Shown here one piece after another: positions 26,795 to 34,682 of a DNA stretch of 56,570 bases. The DNA is from Shewanella xiamenensis (GTDB lineage Bacteria; Pseudomonadota; Gammaproteobacteria; Enterobacterales; Shewanellaceae), in assembly GCF_014647135.1 (NCBI RefSeq), contig NZ_BMOP01000018.1, forward strand, positions 1-56,570, in the 5' to 3' direction. The translations under genes were made by a program, and so were the position numbers. Below the pieces are notes generated by a model. It searched no databases. It was given only the letters and a program-made list of their open reading frames with translations, and was not told where the DNA came from. Position 1 is the stretch's first letter, and each line of letters opens with the position of its first letter.

Positions 26795-28080
26795 TGATGG
26801 TTAAAATTTTAGGAGCGAATCTGCAAGCGGCCGACCAAGTCGCGCTGCTGCGCACCTTAGGGTTATTGCTGCAAATTGGTTTGACGTTGTTTGCCGCCGA
26901 TACCTTTGGCCTGAGTTTGCAAATGGAGCCACTCATGCATGTTTTTGTGCTGGAGGTGCTCTATCTTTCGCTCACATTAGCATTACGTAAACCCTTGTTT
27001 GCCAAAGAGCGTGGTCTGTTTATCGCCCTAAGTCTGGATACTTTGTTTTGGATATCTTGGCTGTATTTTTCGGGCGGGGCGACCAATGCGTTTATCTCCT
27101 TACTGCTATTGCCCATAGCGCTCGCCGCCGTGACTCTGCCCATTTGGGCCCCTTGGAGCCTGACCGCGATATCAACCCTTGCCTATAGCCTGATGATTTT
27201 TACCGTGCCTGAGTCGCAAATGCAGCACCACGGCATGGATATGAGTTCCCACTATTTAGGCATGTGGTTTAACTTTGTGATTTCAGCTTTAGTGCTTACC
27301 ACCAGTGTGGCGCTGATCGCCAAACGCATGCGCCGTCAGGATGCGCAGCTTGCCTATATGCGCGAAGGACAACTGCGGCAGGAGCAGTTAGTGGCGCTCG
27401 GCACTGTGTCGGCGCAAATGGCCCATCAATTAGCGACGCCACTCTCAACATTGCATTTATTGCTCGATGAATTAAGGGAAGAAACCCCCGAACCCTCAAT
27501 AACCTTAGTTGAAATGGAAACCGCACTGGGGCGTTGTGAGCACACCTTGGCGGAGCTGCGATTGGCAACGGAGTCGATTCGTGACCGTCGTCAGCGGCCT
27601 CAAAATCTCACTGAGCTGGTGGCTGGATTAAAGCAGAAAACCCAGTTATTGATGCCGCAAACAGAACTCAATTGGTTGATAACCTGTGAGCCTAAGCTGC
27701 TAGAAGAAAAGCAGATCTTAACCGATATGAGCTTAACCCCCGCGATTATGGCCTTGATTGAAAATGCCGCCCGCGCCAGTGTCGAAACCATAGGTACTTC
27801 GCAGGTGGATATTAGCGTCGATTGTTCGCCAAGCGAGGGGCAGGCTTATTTGCAGATCCGTGATTATGGCGCGGGTATCGCCCCTTCATTATTGCCACAA
27901 TTAGGCACCTTATTAATCGAAAGCCCTAAAGGCTTAGGCGTGGCCTTGTTACTGAGCCATGCTAGCTTGGAGCGTTTAGGGGCGGAGCTTATTCTGGCAA
28001 ATCATCCCCAAGGCGGCACAGTGGCGCAAATTCGTTTTACACTCTTGGCGCCTAAAGTACCAACTGGAGAAACAGTATGA
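26794..28080 (+). CDS. RegB/PrrB-type redox sensor histidine kinase
   Basis: A 428-residue membrane sensor. Six hydrophobic segments fill residues about 10-180, followed by a HisKA dimerisation domain with the phospho-acceptor His in MAHQLATPLSTL, and an HATPase domain with the N box IENAARAS and the G boxes DYGAGI and KGLGVALL. Between the membrane helices it has GGATNAF, where RegB has the quinone-binding motif GGxxNPF. A cysteine lies in the linker (GRCEHTLAEL), where RegB has its redox-active Cys. The function is inferred from RegB. It overlaps the reductase and the regulator genes on either side. Confidence 0.85.
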   Translation: MMVKILGANLQAADQVALLRTLGLLLQIGLTLFAADTFGLSLQMEPLMHVFVLEVLYLSLTLALRKPLFAKERGLFIALSLDTLFWISWLYFSGGATNAFISLLLLPIALAAVTLPIWAPWSLTAISTLAYSLMIFTVPESQMQHHGMDMSSHYLGMWFNFVISALVLTTSVALIAKRMRRQDAQLAYMREGQLRQEQLVALGTVSAQMAHQLATPLSTLHLLLDELREETPEPSITLVEMETALGRCEHTLAELRLATESIRDRRQRPQNLTELVAGLKQKTQLLMPQTELNWLITCEPKLLEEKQILTDMSLTPAIMALIENAARASVETIGTSQVDISVDCSPSEGQAYLQIRDYGAGIAPSLLPQLGTLLIESPKGLGVALLLSHASLERLGAELILANHPQGGTVAQIRFTLLAPKVPTGETV

Positions 28081-28622
28081 AACGGCTATTGATTATTGAA
28101 GATGATCAAGCGCTTGCAGGTATTTTAGCGCGGCGTTTGACCCGCCATGGGTTTGAATGTCGTTTAAGTCACGATGCCAGTAGTGCCCTGCTGGTGGCGC
28201 GGGAGTGTTGCCCAACCCATATCCTGCTGGATATGAAATTGGCCGAGGCCAACGGCCTGAGTTTAATTGTGCCGCTGCGTAATTTGTTACCCAAAGTGGT
28301 GATGGTGCTACTGACGGGCTACGCCAGCATTGCTACCGCGGTGGAGGCGATTCGTCTTGGTGCCGATAACTATCTGGCTAAACCCGTCGATACCCAAACC
28401 CTGCTAGCTGCCTTTGAGCTGGATGCTTACCCTAATACCTTGCAAGAAGATGATATTGACGACTCACCGCTTAATCCTAAACGGCTGGAGTGGGAACATA
28501 TTCAGCAGGTGCTCAATGCTAATCAGGGCAATGTGTCGGCTACCGCTCGGCAACTGGGTATGCACCGCCGCACCTTGCAGCGTAAGTTATTAAAGAAACC
28601 GGTGAGTGAAACGGGCCGCTAA
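28077..28622 (+). CDS. RegA/PrrA-type response regulator
   Basis: A 181-residue regulator with a receiver domain (acidic pair DD at the N-terminus, phospho-Asp in HILLDMKLAE, Lys in YLAKPVD) and a Fis-type helix-turn-helix at the C-terminus (GNVSATARQLGMHRRTLQRKL). That helix is nearly the RegA/PrrA/ActR signature. It overlaps the kinase gene as ATGA. RegA proteins control respiratory and redox genes; the targets here are unknown. Confidence 0.9.
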   Translation: MKRLLIIEDDQALAGILARRLTRHGFECRLSHDASSALLVARECCPTHILLDMKLAEANGLSLIVPLRNLLPKVVMVLLTGYASIATAVEAIRLGADNYLAKPVDTQTLLAAFELDAYPNTLQEDDIDDSPLNPKRLEWEHIQQVLNANQGNVSATARQLGMHRRTLQRKLLKKPVSETGR

Positions 28623-28658
28623 AGTAAACGAGTATTTGCTCAAGGAAGGAGGCGTGGA

Positions 28659-29135
28659 ATGCGTGAGTATGATGGTGTTGAGGTGCGTTATCGCAGGCCC
28701 GATGCCGATTTAGATAAAAGCTTACAAGTGGTTGAAAATCTATTGGGCTTTGCCCCCGAACCGCAGCAGTTAGACTTTGATTTATCCTTTTGGGCGGGCG
28801 GTGCTGGGGTGCTTGATAAGCTGGCGATCTCCTGCAATGTTTCGCCCGAGCAGTGGCAAACACTCAAGCAAAAGCTGGACTTATATTCCCCCGAAGAGAT
28901 GGTTGCGAGGGATGATTGCCGTGAGGACTTTATTTGGTTAGTCGCCGACGATGAGGAGTGCTGTGATATTTTGGCGGCTTCGGCGCAGTTTATTAACGAC
29001 AATAAAGCGCCGTTTCAAGAGGCATGCGATACATCACAGTCAATCCACTTTGGCTATATGAGCGATGTGAATACTTGGACGGCAGTATGGGGGCAGGGCA
29101 GCCGGATCAATTATGCCTACTTTTGTCAGGGTTAA
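28659..29135 (+). CDS. conserved-looking protein of unknown function
   Basis: A 158-residue acidic, probably cytosolic protein without signal or membrane segments. AAGGAGG lies 7 nt before the ATG. It has a QLDFDLSFWAGGAG stretch, two acidic Cys-containing segments (VARDDCRE, ADDEECCD) and an aromatic C-terminus. It follows the response regulator by 36 bp, so it may share its transcript. I do not recognise a family. Confidence 0.65.
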   Translation: MREYDGVEVRYRRPDADLDKSLQVVENLLGFAPEPQQLDFDLSFWAGGAGVLDKLAISCNVSPEQWQTLKQKLDLYSPEEMVARDDCREDFIWLVADDEECCDILAASAQFINDNKAPFQEACDTSQSIHFGYMSDVNTWTAVWGQGSRINYAYFCQG

Positions 29136-29179
29136 GAGTTGCCAAGGTTTATCTGTATCAGTGCTAAACGCTTGTGTCG

Positions 29180-29890
29180 CTACCAAGGCAGTTCTACCCC
29201 ATCGTAGGCCAAAAATTGCCCTGTTTGAGTTGGAGTGGCATTGGCAATAATACCCACTAAACATTGGGCAACGTATTGCGGTGTAAACAATTTATCTTTG
29301 GGTACACTCTGCTGAAAAGGTTTGGATAGTGGCGTATCCGTGGTGCCGGGATGCAGTGACAGCACCACGCAGTGTTTGATGCTTCTTTGCCATTCAATCG
29401 ATAGCGTTTTAAGAAACATATTCAGCGCCGCTTTCGAGGCGCGATAGCTATACCAGCCACCCAAGCGGTTATCGCTAATGCTGCCGACTCTCGCCGAAAT
29501 CACCGCAAATCTTGCTGAGTTACTTTGTTTTAAGACATGGCAGAAGTGTTTTGCCAGCATCATGCTGGGAAGGGTATTTAGCTTGATATTATCCATGAAA
29601 AAATCCACATCGAGGGTCTGTAAGCTTTTTTCTGGCCCCTTATCCTCGGTGTGCAGCATGCCAATACAGTTAATCAGCCAATCTAACTGGGGGATATTTT
29701 GACTCAGTTGCTTAATTTCCTCCTCAAGAGTGATATCCAACTGATGCCAGATAACGCCATCGTCTCGCCCAGTATCGGGCCTATGATGTTTATAGGTCGC
29801 ATGAATATTGGCCTCGGGATAGGTTTCGTGCAGCTTATTGACCATCGCTTGACCTATACCACCGCTACCGCCCAGTACTAGAATATGCAT
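29180..29890 (-). CDS. short-chain dehydrogenase/reductase (CsgA-like)
   Basis: A 236-residue classical SDR. I placed the start at the ATG at 29890, which has GGAG just upstream and begins MHILVLGGSGGIGQAM, the nucleotide-binding motif. The active-site residues are Ser in VGSISDN and YxxxK in YSYRASKAALN. The arrangement with LHPGTTDTPLSKPF fits the CsgA-like subgroup. It ends the minus-strand pair with the photolyase gene (25 bp apart). Substrate unknown. Confidence 0.85.
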   Translation of the reverse strand: MHILVLGGSGGIGQAMVNKLHETYPEANIHATYKHHRPDTGRDDGVIWHQLDITLEEEIKQLSQNIPQLDWLINCIGMLHTEDKGPEKSLQTLDVDFFMDNIKLNTLPSMMLAKHFCHVLKQSNSARFAVISARVGSISDNRLGGWYSYRASKAALNMFLKTLSIEWQRSIKHCVVLSLHPGTTDTPLSKPFQQSVPKDKLFTPQYVAQCLVGIIANATPTQTGQFLAYDGVELPW

Positions 29891-29915
29891 GGCTTTTCTC
29901 CTCAATACTCAGTCG

Positions 29916-31481
29916 TTATAGCCATTCAAGTTGCGCGAGATGTTGCTCGGCCGTTGCCAGAATGGCCTGCCTTGCTGCCTCATCGGTTTTATCCCAAGTG
30001 CGGTACAGCATGGCGATGCGTGGATTATGGGTGAGCTGTGCGCGGTGTTTATCCATAAAGCGCCAATACAGGCTGTTCAATGGGCAGGCTGATTCGCCGC
30101 TACGTTCTTTTATCTTGTAATGACAACTGCCGCAGTAATCACTCATTTTATTGATATAACTGCCGCTTGCGGCATAGGGTTTAGTGCCAACGATGCCGCC
30201 ATCGGCGAATAGCGCCATGCCACGAGTGTTGGGCATTTCGACCCATTCAATCGCATCCACATACACGCCTAAGTACCATTTATCCACTTCATCGGGGGCG
30301 ATTTCGGTCAATAAACAGAAGTTGCCAATCACCATTAAGCGTTGAATATGATGGGCATAGGCATAATCCAGTGACTGAGATAAGGCATGGCGCAGGCAGT
30401 TCATTTGAGTCTTGCCATGCCAAAAGTAGTCGGGCAGCTTGCGCGTGGCCTCGAGGGCATTAATGTTGGCGTAGTTGGGCATATTCGCCCAATAGATGCC
30501 GCGCACATATTCACGCCAGCCGATGATTTGCCGAACAAAGCCTTCGACCTGAGCTATCTCAATAAAAGGATTGGCATGATAGTGCTCAATCACCGCATTG
30601 ATCACTTCTAATGGGCTGATAAGCTTGGCGTTTAAGCTAAAGGACAGCCGACTATGGTACAGGCTCCACTGCGCCGGATGTTGCTGGGTCATCGCATCTT
30701 GAAAGCGGCCAAAGGCGGGCAGGCAATACTCACAAAAATATTTTAGTAATTCGAGGCTTTGTGCGCGGTTTATCGGCCAGAGTAAATGCGTATCCGCCTT
30801 GCCCATAGTATTAATCCCATGGCGTTGAAGACGCTCGAGAATGTCTTGCACATTGTGGCCAAACATCAAGGGTGTTGGGAGCGATTTGATATCTTGGGAT
30901 TTAAGCTTTTGCCTGTTGCTCGCATCAAAGTTCCACTGTCCGCCAACGGGCTTGCCATCTGTCATTAAGATATTGAATCTTTTGCGCATTCGCCGATAAA
31001 AATGCTCCATCAGCCTGTGTTGCCCTTGGGGGAATTCCCTATCAATTTCGGCAAAGGGGAATAAAAAGTGCTCGGTATCGACGCAATTCACCACGGCATT
31101 GGCCAACTTCAACTGGCTTAATTGCGCGAGGAGTCGATATTCGTCAGGCCGTTGATATTCAAACTTAATTGCCCCTGTTTCGGCAACATAGTGTTGGAGT
31201 AAGGCATTAAGATCGGCAAAGTCTTGGGTATCGTCGAGGGTGAGGTAACGCACTTGATGCCCCGCCGCGCCAAGCTCGCTGGCAAACTGCGCCATGGCGC
31301 TGAAAAATGCACAAATTTTTTGCACATGGTGCGTCACATAGGTGTTTTCTTGATGCAATTCTGCGATTAAATACAGCACCTTGGGATCGACTTGCTGATA
31401 CCAAGTATGCTGGGCGTTAAGCTGATCGCCCAAAATCAGCCTAACCGTATGGAAGTGCTGTAATTGCTGCTGTGATTGCAT
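29916..31481 (-). CDS. FeS-type cryptochrome/photolyase-related protein
   Basis: A 521-residue flavoprotein like the bacterial (6-4) photolyase/cryptochrome PhrB group. The N-terminal antenna domain begins VRLILGDQLN. The helical FAD domain contains RQIIGWREYVRGIYW. Four cysteines expected to hold a [4Fe-4S] cluster are present: one in MNCLRHAL and three in DYCGSCHY and SACPLN. I prefer the ATG at 31481; the frame is open to a TTG at 31511 that lacks a ribosome site. It likely repairs UV lesions. It may be transcribed with the SDR gene. Confidence 0.88.
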   Translation of the reverse strand: MQSQQQLQHFHTVRLILGDQLNAQHTWYQQVDPKVLYLIAELHQENTYVTHHVQKICAFFSAMAQFASELGAAGHQVRYLTLDDTQDFADLNALLQHYVAETGAIKFEYQRPDEYRLLAQLSQLKLANAVVNCVDTEHFLFPFAEIDREFPQGQHRLMEHFYRRMRKRFNILMTDGKPVGGQWNFDASNRQKLKSQDIKSLPTPLMFGHNVQDILERLQRHGINTMGKADTHLLWPINRAQSLELLKYFCEYCLPAFGRFQDAMTQQHPAQWSLYHSRLSFSLNAKLISPLEVINAVIEHYHANPFIEIAQVEGFVRQIIGWREYVRGIYWANMPNYANINALEATRKLPDYFWHGKTQMNCLRHALSQSLDYAYAHHIQRLMVIGNFCLLTEIAPDEVDKWYLGVYVDAIEWVEMPNTRGMALFADGGIVGTKPYAASGSYINKMSDYCGSCHYKIKERSGESACPLNSLYWRFMDKHRAQLTHNPRIAMLYRTWDKTDEAARQAILATAEQHLAQLEWL

Positions 31482-32175
31482 TAGCTGGACTCTGGTGGAT
31501 GGTATTTGCAATTGAGGATTACGATGATATGGGTGGTTGGGATCAGCTAAAAAGGTATTTTAGCTGTCATTACTGCAATGCGTTGAGTGCAAACCATGCT
31601 TAGGCTATCTACAGTTTGGCAATTTAGAGCCACTCATAATTTTGAGGGATAAAACTCCGACCCTTATCTTTAATCGGGAGATTTATTAAAGAAAAGTCGT
31701 GGGGCTTCACCCCACACCCGACCAAGAGGGGATCAACAGCAATTCCCTCTTGGATCTCCCTTGCCGCCCCTAGCGAAATTACATGCATTGGTTAGTGGTC
31801 TCATACTCCAATAAAAATTGCCTAACGGCTCAGATGGGACATCCTTGTCCCCCCGAGCCTGCGCCATCATCCATGATGTCGCCACGGCATTTTTATTTAC
31901 GTATTTCGACAACTTCGCAGGGGAAGGTGAACTTCTGTAGCAACTGTGCAAGCTATTAATCCCCAAAGAACGATGCCTGTCCTGTCTTTTTTACGATTTT
32001 CTTCAACGCCCTTCAGCAACTTCGCAGGGGAGGGTGAACTCCTTCAGCTTTTGCGTTGTTTGCAAGTCATAGAAAGCAAACCGAGTAATACTTACTGCCA
32101 CATTTAGAAATTTAACAATGGGTGCCTTGATAAACTTTTAACGCATCTATTATTTGACTCGTTACCTTTACGGTT
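31482..32175. repeat. non-coding repeat-rich region left of the kinase-like gene
   Basis: A 694-bp stretch without a credible gene. It contains the left 39-bp inverted repeat (31693-31731), a segment similar in layout to the right-hand repeat region on the opposite strand (about 31733-31960), and two direct copies of a 24-bp sequence beginning CAACTTCGCAGGGGA (31910-31933 and 32017-32040, one mismatch, 107 bp apart). I read it as intergenic repeat material of the Shewanella kind. The minus-strand 77-codon frame at 31733-31966 lies wholly inside it and is not called. Confidence 0.6.
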
Positions 32176-32943
32176 TTATGAGTAACTTTTTGCATACTCA
32201 TAGCTATTCCATATAATTAATGAAACATGCTTAAGTTTATCTTTTGGAATGGTAATTCCTGCTGGAACGGTTAGTGCTTTTTTTATATCAGTGATATTTA
32301 AAGATGCAAACTTAGCGCAAATCTCTTTAACCATTTTTTTTCCAGTTGAAGAAGGGGTTTTATCATGATTGAACCACCAATTTAGAGTGTTAAATTTATG
32401 GTGATTTGTTGAAAACATTTGTTCCGAATCGATGATTACTAATTCATGGTTTTTTGTGAATAACCTATCAGATAACTCATTAGCACCTAAGAGGTACGCG
32501 AGAAATTCGCTCTTAGGCCAATCTAAAATATTCGGTATGTTAATTAGATATAAGTCCTCTATGGTAAATATTGGGGTGTGCTTCAATTGATGATAAGGGC
32601 AGCTATCACTACATGGTTCAATTGAATGTTCCTCTATAAACCAATGAGCACTATGTACATCACCAGCTTGCCCACCAAGAATAGTTGCGCTTTCAGAGTC
32701 TAGGATAATATATGTAGAGGACTGGCAGGATATTCCCATTGATTGAGCTATGTGAGTAAAAACGATTTCACGGTAAGCATAGAAAGAGCCTCTAAGCTTT
32801 GTAAGCCAGCGATTTCCATTCAAATCAGTTCCAATCCAAAACTCTTTTAAATCTTGAATATCTGGACTGAAAGTTTCCCAGTTCCATCCTACTGTAGAAA
32901 TAACTTTTGGTAACTCAACGATTAATGGGAATGCATTTGTCAT
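32176..32943 (-). CDS. orphan HipA-like kinase-fold protein (tentative)
   Basis: A 255-residue protein with AT-rich codon use unlike its neighbours. The N-terminal part reads like a kinase small lobe of HipA-like proteins: FWIGTDLNGNRWLTKLRG (strands with a possible ATP-contacting Lys) and AYREIVFTHIAQSMGI. Later, LLGANELSDRLFTKN and LVIIDSEQMF sit where such kinases have the catalytic DR and the metal-binding D-x-E segment, but the usual NxDRH is degenerate. A Cys-rich insert (EPCSDSCPYHQL) is unusual. GAGG precedes the ATG at 32943. No HipB-like antitoxin is adjacent. It lies between the inverted repeats. Similarity is by eye only; it could also be an unrelated protein. Confidence 0.55.
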   Translation of the reverse strand: MTNAFPLIVELPKVISTVGWNWETFSPDIQDLKEFWIGTDLNGNRWLTKLRGSFYAYREIVFTHIAQSMGISCQSSTYIILDSESATILGGQAGDVHSAHWFIEEHSIEPCSDSCPYHQLKHTPIFTIEDLYLINIPNILDWPKSEFLAYLLGANELSDRLFTKNHELVIIDSEQMFSTNHHKFNTLNWWFNHDKTPSSTGKKMVKEICAKFASLNITDIKKALTVPAGITIPKDKLKHVSLIIWNSYEYAKSYS

Positions 32944-32983
32944 GAATGCCTCTGTTGGAGGTTTTGTTGATTAGGTGTTGTTC

Positions 32984-33008
32984 AATTATGAGTGCTAATC
33001 ACATAATT
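32984..33008. promoter_or_regulatory. imperfect palindrome in the promoter region of the kinase-like gene
   Basis: AATTATGAGTG (32984-32994) and CACATAATT (33000-33008) form an interrupted inverted repeat 41 bp upstream of the ATG. It could be an operator. The remainder of the 532-bp gap 32944-33474 has no called gene and includes the right repeat unit. Confidence 0.3.
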
Positions 33009-33220
33009 CAACGAGTTATATCATAAATTAGTGTTACTCGGGTTGAGCGATTTATCGCAGAACTGCAATTGCATCTGTAACGGAATGAATCGAGACACCC
33101 ATTGTTAAATTTTGCAATACCGATGACTCTCTTGAGGTTAACGGCCAACACCGAAGTTACAGAATACACATCCCCTCGGAGTTGCCGCAGGGCGAATAGA
33201 CAAATTGCGTGAGTCTTGCC

Positions 33221-33406
33221 ATGGATGGCAAGCTAGCTTTCGCAGGTGCAGGGACGCATCCTTCGGAAGCGATAGCAAATTTGGCAATGAGCACAAGGGG
33301 CTTTCAACTCCGTCGGGGACGCCGGGCCATGTTTAATAAATAAGCCAAAAGGGGAACAGGCGCTTTTCCCCTTTTGGTCGGGTGTGGGGTGAAGCCCCAC
33401 GACTTT
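33221..33406 (+). repeat. right-hand intergenic repeat unit
   Basis: Starts at the sequence ATGGATGGC and ends with the 39-bp inverted repeat. It contains a perfect 12-bp stem, CCAAAAGGGGAA (33345-33356) with TTCCCCTTTTGG (33366-33377), and a second hairpin GTGGGG/CCCCAC (33384-33389/33395-33400). A 40-codon plus-strand frame (33221-33343) lies inside, without a ribosome site. I recognise this layout from Shewanella intergenic repeats by memory, not by search. Confidence 0.5.
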
Positions 33407-33474
33407 AAACTTAAAAAGACTACTGAAACGTATTGCTTAATTACTTGCGTAAAGTACTCACAATCAACCCGCAA

Positions 33475-34062
33475 TCATTCGATTGCGTTAACCAATCCCG
33501 TTTGTATCGCATAGCTCTCTAGCTTGATATCAAGATTATCCAAATCTTTATAAAACTCATCATCGAGTTGATTGAGTCGGGCTTCGGCTACTGGATTATC
33601 GGTTGCGGCGAGGCGTTGGTCTCTGTCGGTAGGGACGGGATGGTCACCAAACACCGCCTGTTTAGCCTGTTGTAATAGGGCTAACGAGTGCAAAGCGCCA
33701 ATTTGCTGAAGGCCGCGCTCGGCAACAGCATAATGCTCGCCCGATGAGTTATCGAAGTATTGGATAAAGCCGCCGTTGTAGACTTCGCCAGAGAGACAAT
33801 TGACGGCGTAATAGTGCTGCGCTGCTTCGCTTAGCGTGTGAAAGCCTTGATTATCATCGTGCACCCGCACCACAATATCTCGCCACAGCGCTCTAAAAGG
33901 GCAGGTTTTATCTAATTCCCGCTCCTTTTGGTAATAGGCTTTTGCCTGTTCGATATTTTCACGATTGCCGTTTTTGCAGGGCATACATAAGCCTGCGTTT
34001 CGCTCGGCGGTGCTTGGCATAATTAAGGTTTTGCAGGCTGTGCAGGGGACTTTTTCCGACAT
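33475..34062 (-). CDS. DUF4375 domain protein with N-terminal zinc ribbon
   Basis: A 195-residue protein. The N-terminus has four cysteines in a ribbon-like spacing (PCTACK and GLCMPCKNG). The main domain contains LSGEVYNGGFIQYFDNSSGEH, the signature stretch of the DUF4375/DMP19 family, whose function is unknown (DMP19 of Neisseria is a DNA-mimic protein). AAGGAA precedes the ATG. It is the last gene of the minus-strand run that begins with hslV, 79 bp after the DUF971 gene. Confidence 0.8.
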   Translation of the reverse strand: MSEKVPCTACKTLIMPSTAERNAGLCMPCKNGNRENIEQAKAYYQKERELDKTCPFRALWRDIVVRVHDDNQGFHTLSEAAQHYYAVNCLSGEVYNGGFIQYFDNSSGEHYAVAERGLQQIGALHSLALLQQAKQAVFGDHPVPTDRDQRLAATDNPVAEARLNQLDDEFYKDLDNLDIKLESYAIQTGLVNAIE

Positions 34063-34095
34063 TATCTTTCCTTAGACTCGTCAGCGGGTAAGCAC

Positions 34096-34124
34096 TCAAG
34101 GAGAGTCTTGAGCGCTCTCCTTGA
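34096..34124 (-). terminator. hairpin between the DUF971 and DUF4375 genes
   Basis: TCAAGGAGAG (34096-34105) pairs with CTCTCCTTGA (34115-34124), with a 9-nt loop and no U-run on the minus strand. It may be a weak terminator or an RNA-processing stem. Confidence 0.35.
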
Positions 34125-34141
34125 ACAATGGCGTTAACTGA

Positions 34142-34528
34142 TTAGTTGTACTTAATATTCATCGCGATCAAGGGTTCGCGTGAGGCCTTCTCAGCTCGTA
34201 GGCGTGCGAGGTACTTTTCCCATAGTTCCACTTGGTGAGTAGCGAGATCGTAAAGCACTTGCCAGGAGAATAGCCCGGTATCGTGGCCATCGTCGAAGAC
34301 GATTTTAACTGCGTAGTTACCTACGGGTTCGATGCGGGTGATATTCACATTTTTCTTATGGGTGACCAGCTTAGGGTTACCGTGACCATGCACTTCGGCG
34401 GAGGGAGAATAGACGCGTAACATCTCACAGGTGAGTTGATACTGCTCGCCGTTATCGAAGCTGATTTCTAAAATGCGCGATTTACGCTTGAGCTTAAGAT
34501 CGGTGACATTGGGTGTGCTAGTGGTCAT
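34142..34528 (-). CDS. DUF971 (GBBH-like N-terminal domain) protein
   Basis: A 128-residue stand-alone DUF971 domain of the type found at the N-terminus of gamma-butyrobetaine hydroxylase; functions in Fe-S or metal handling have been proposed for some members. Diagnostic segments are ILEISFDNGEQYQLTCEMLRV, SPSAEVHGHG and IVFDDGHDTGLFSWQVLYDL. I chose the ATG at 34528 since the preceding 16 codons are not typical. It follows hslU in the same direction, as in many gammaproteobacteria. Confidence 0.88.
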   Translation of the reverse strand: MTTSTPNVTDLKLKRKSRILEISFDNGEQYQLTCEMLRVYSPSAEVHGHGNPKLVTHKKNVNITRIEPVGNYAVKIVFDDGHDTGLFSWQVLYDLATHQVELWEKYLARLRAEKASREPLIAMNIKYN

Positions 34529-34630
34529 AGATAGTGCCAAGAAAATACGGGGAATGGACAAGCTGTAACATAACAATTTGTGGCTAAGGTTACAAAGTGT
34601 AAGCCTTAGCCCCAGTCACAATTTTGCACG

Positions 34631-34659
34631 AATGTTCGGTATCTTGGATACCGAACATT
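34631..34659. repeat. perfect 13-bp inverted repeat after hslU
   Basis: AATGTTCGGTATC (34631-34643) and GATACCGAACATT (34647-34659) are exact complements around TTG. No U-run follows, so it is either a Rho-dependent/processing structure at the hslU 3' end or an operator for the DUF971 gene about 100 bp downstream. Confidence 0.45.
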
Positions 34660-34682
34660 GCAGGCTTGGATAACAGCCCTAG

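Larger units (their letters stand above)
31693..33406. mobile_element. inverted-repeat-bounded island with one gene
   Basis: The 39 bases 31693-31731 (starting AAAGTCGTGGGGC) and the reverse complement of 33368-33406 agree at 38 of 39 positions. Each repeat contains a GTGGGG/CCCCAC hairpin. The 1.7 kb between them is AT-rich and holds one minus-strand gene. No transposase or integrase is present and I see no clear target duplication outside the repeats. It could be a cassette carried by repeat-mediated recombination, or two copies of an intergenic repeat in opposite orientation around a gene. Confidence 0.5.

Noticed and set aside
31733..31966. 77-codon minus-strand frame and the 40-codon plus-strand frame at 33221-33343
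   Set aside because: Both lie wholly inside intergenic repeat material, lack ribosome sites and show no domain.
31910..32040. CRISPR array
   Set aside because: Only two copies, one mismatch, 107 bp apart; no regular spacers and no cas genes.
32176..32943. HipBA toxin-antitoxin module
   Set aside because: No HTH antitoxin gene is adjacent and the kinase similarity is partial; only an orphan HipA-like protein can be suggested.
31780..33160. Integron-like attC sites (GTTAGGC / GCCTAAC motifs near the island)
   Set aside because: Single short motifs occur (for example in 31818-31832), but no paired R'/R'' boxes with a foldable site were found, and there is no integrase.
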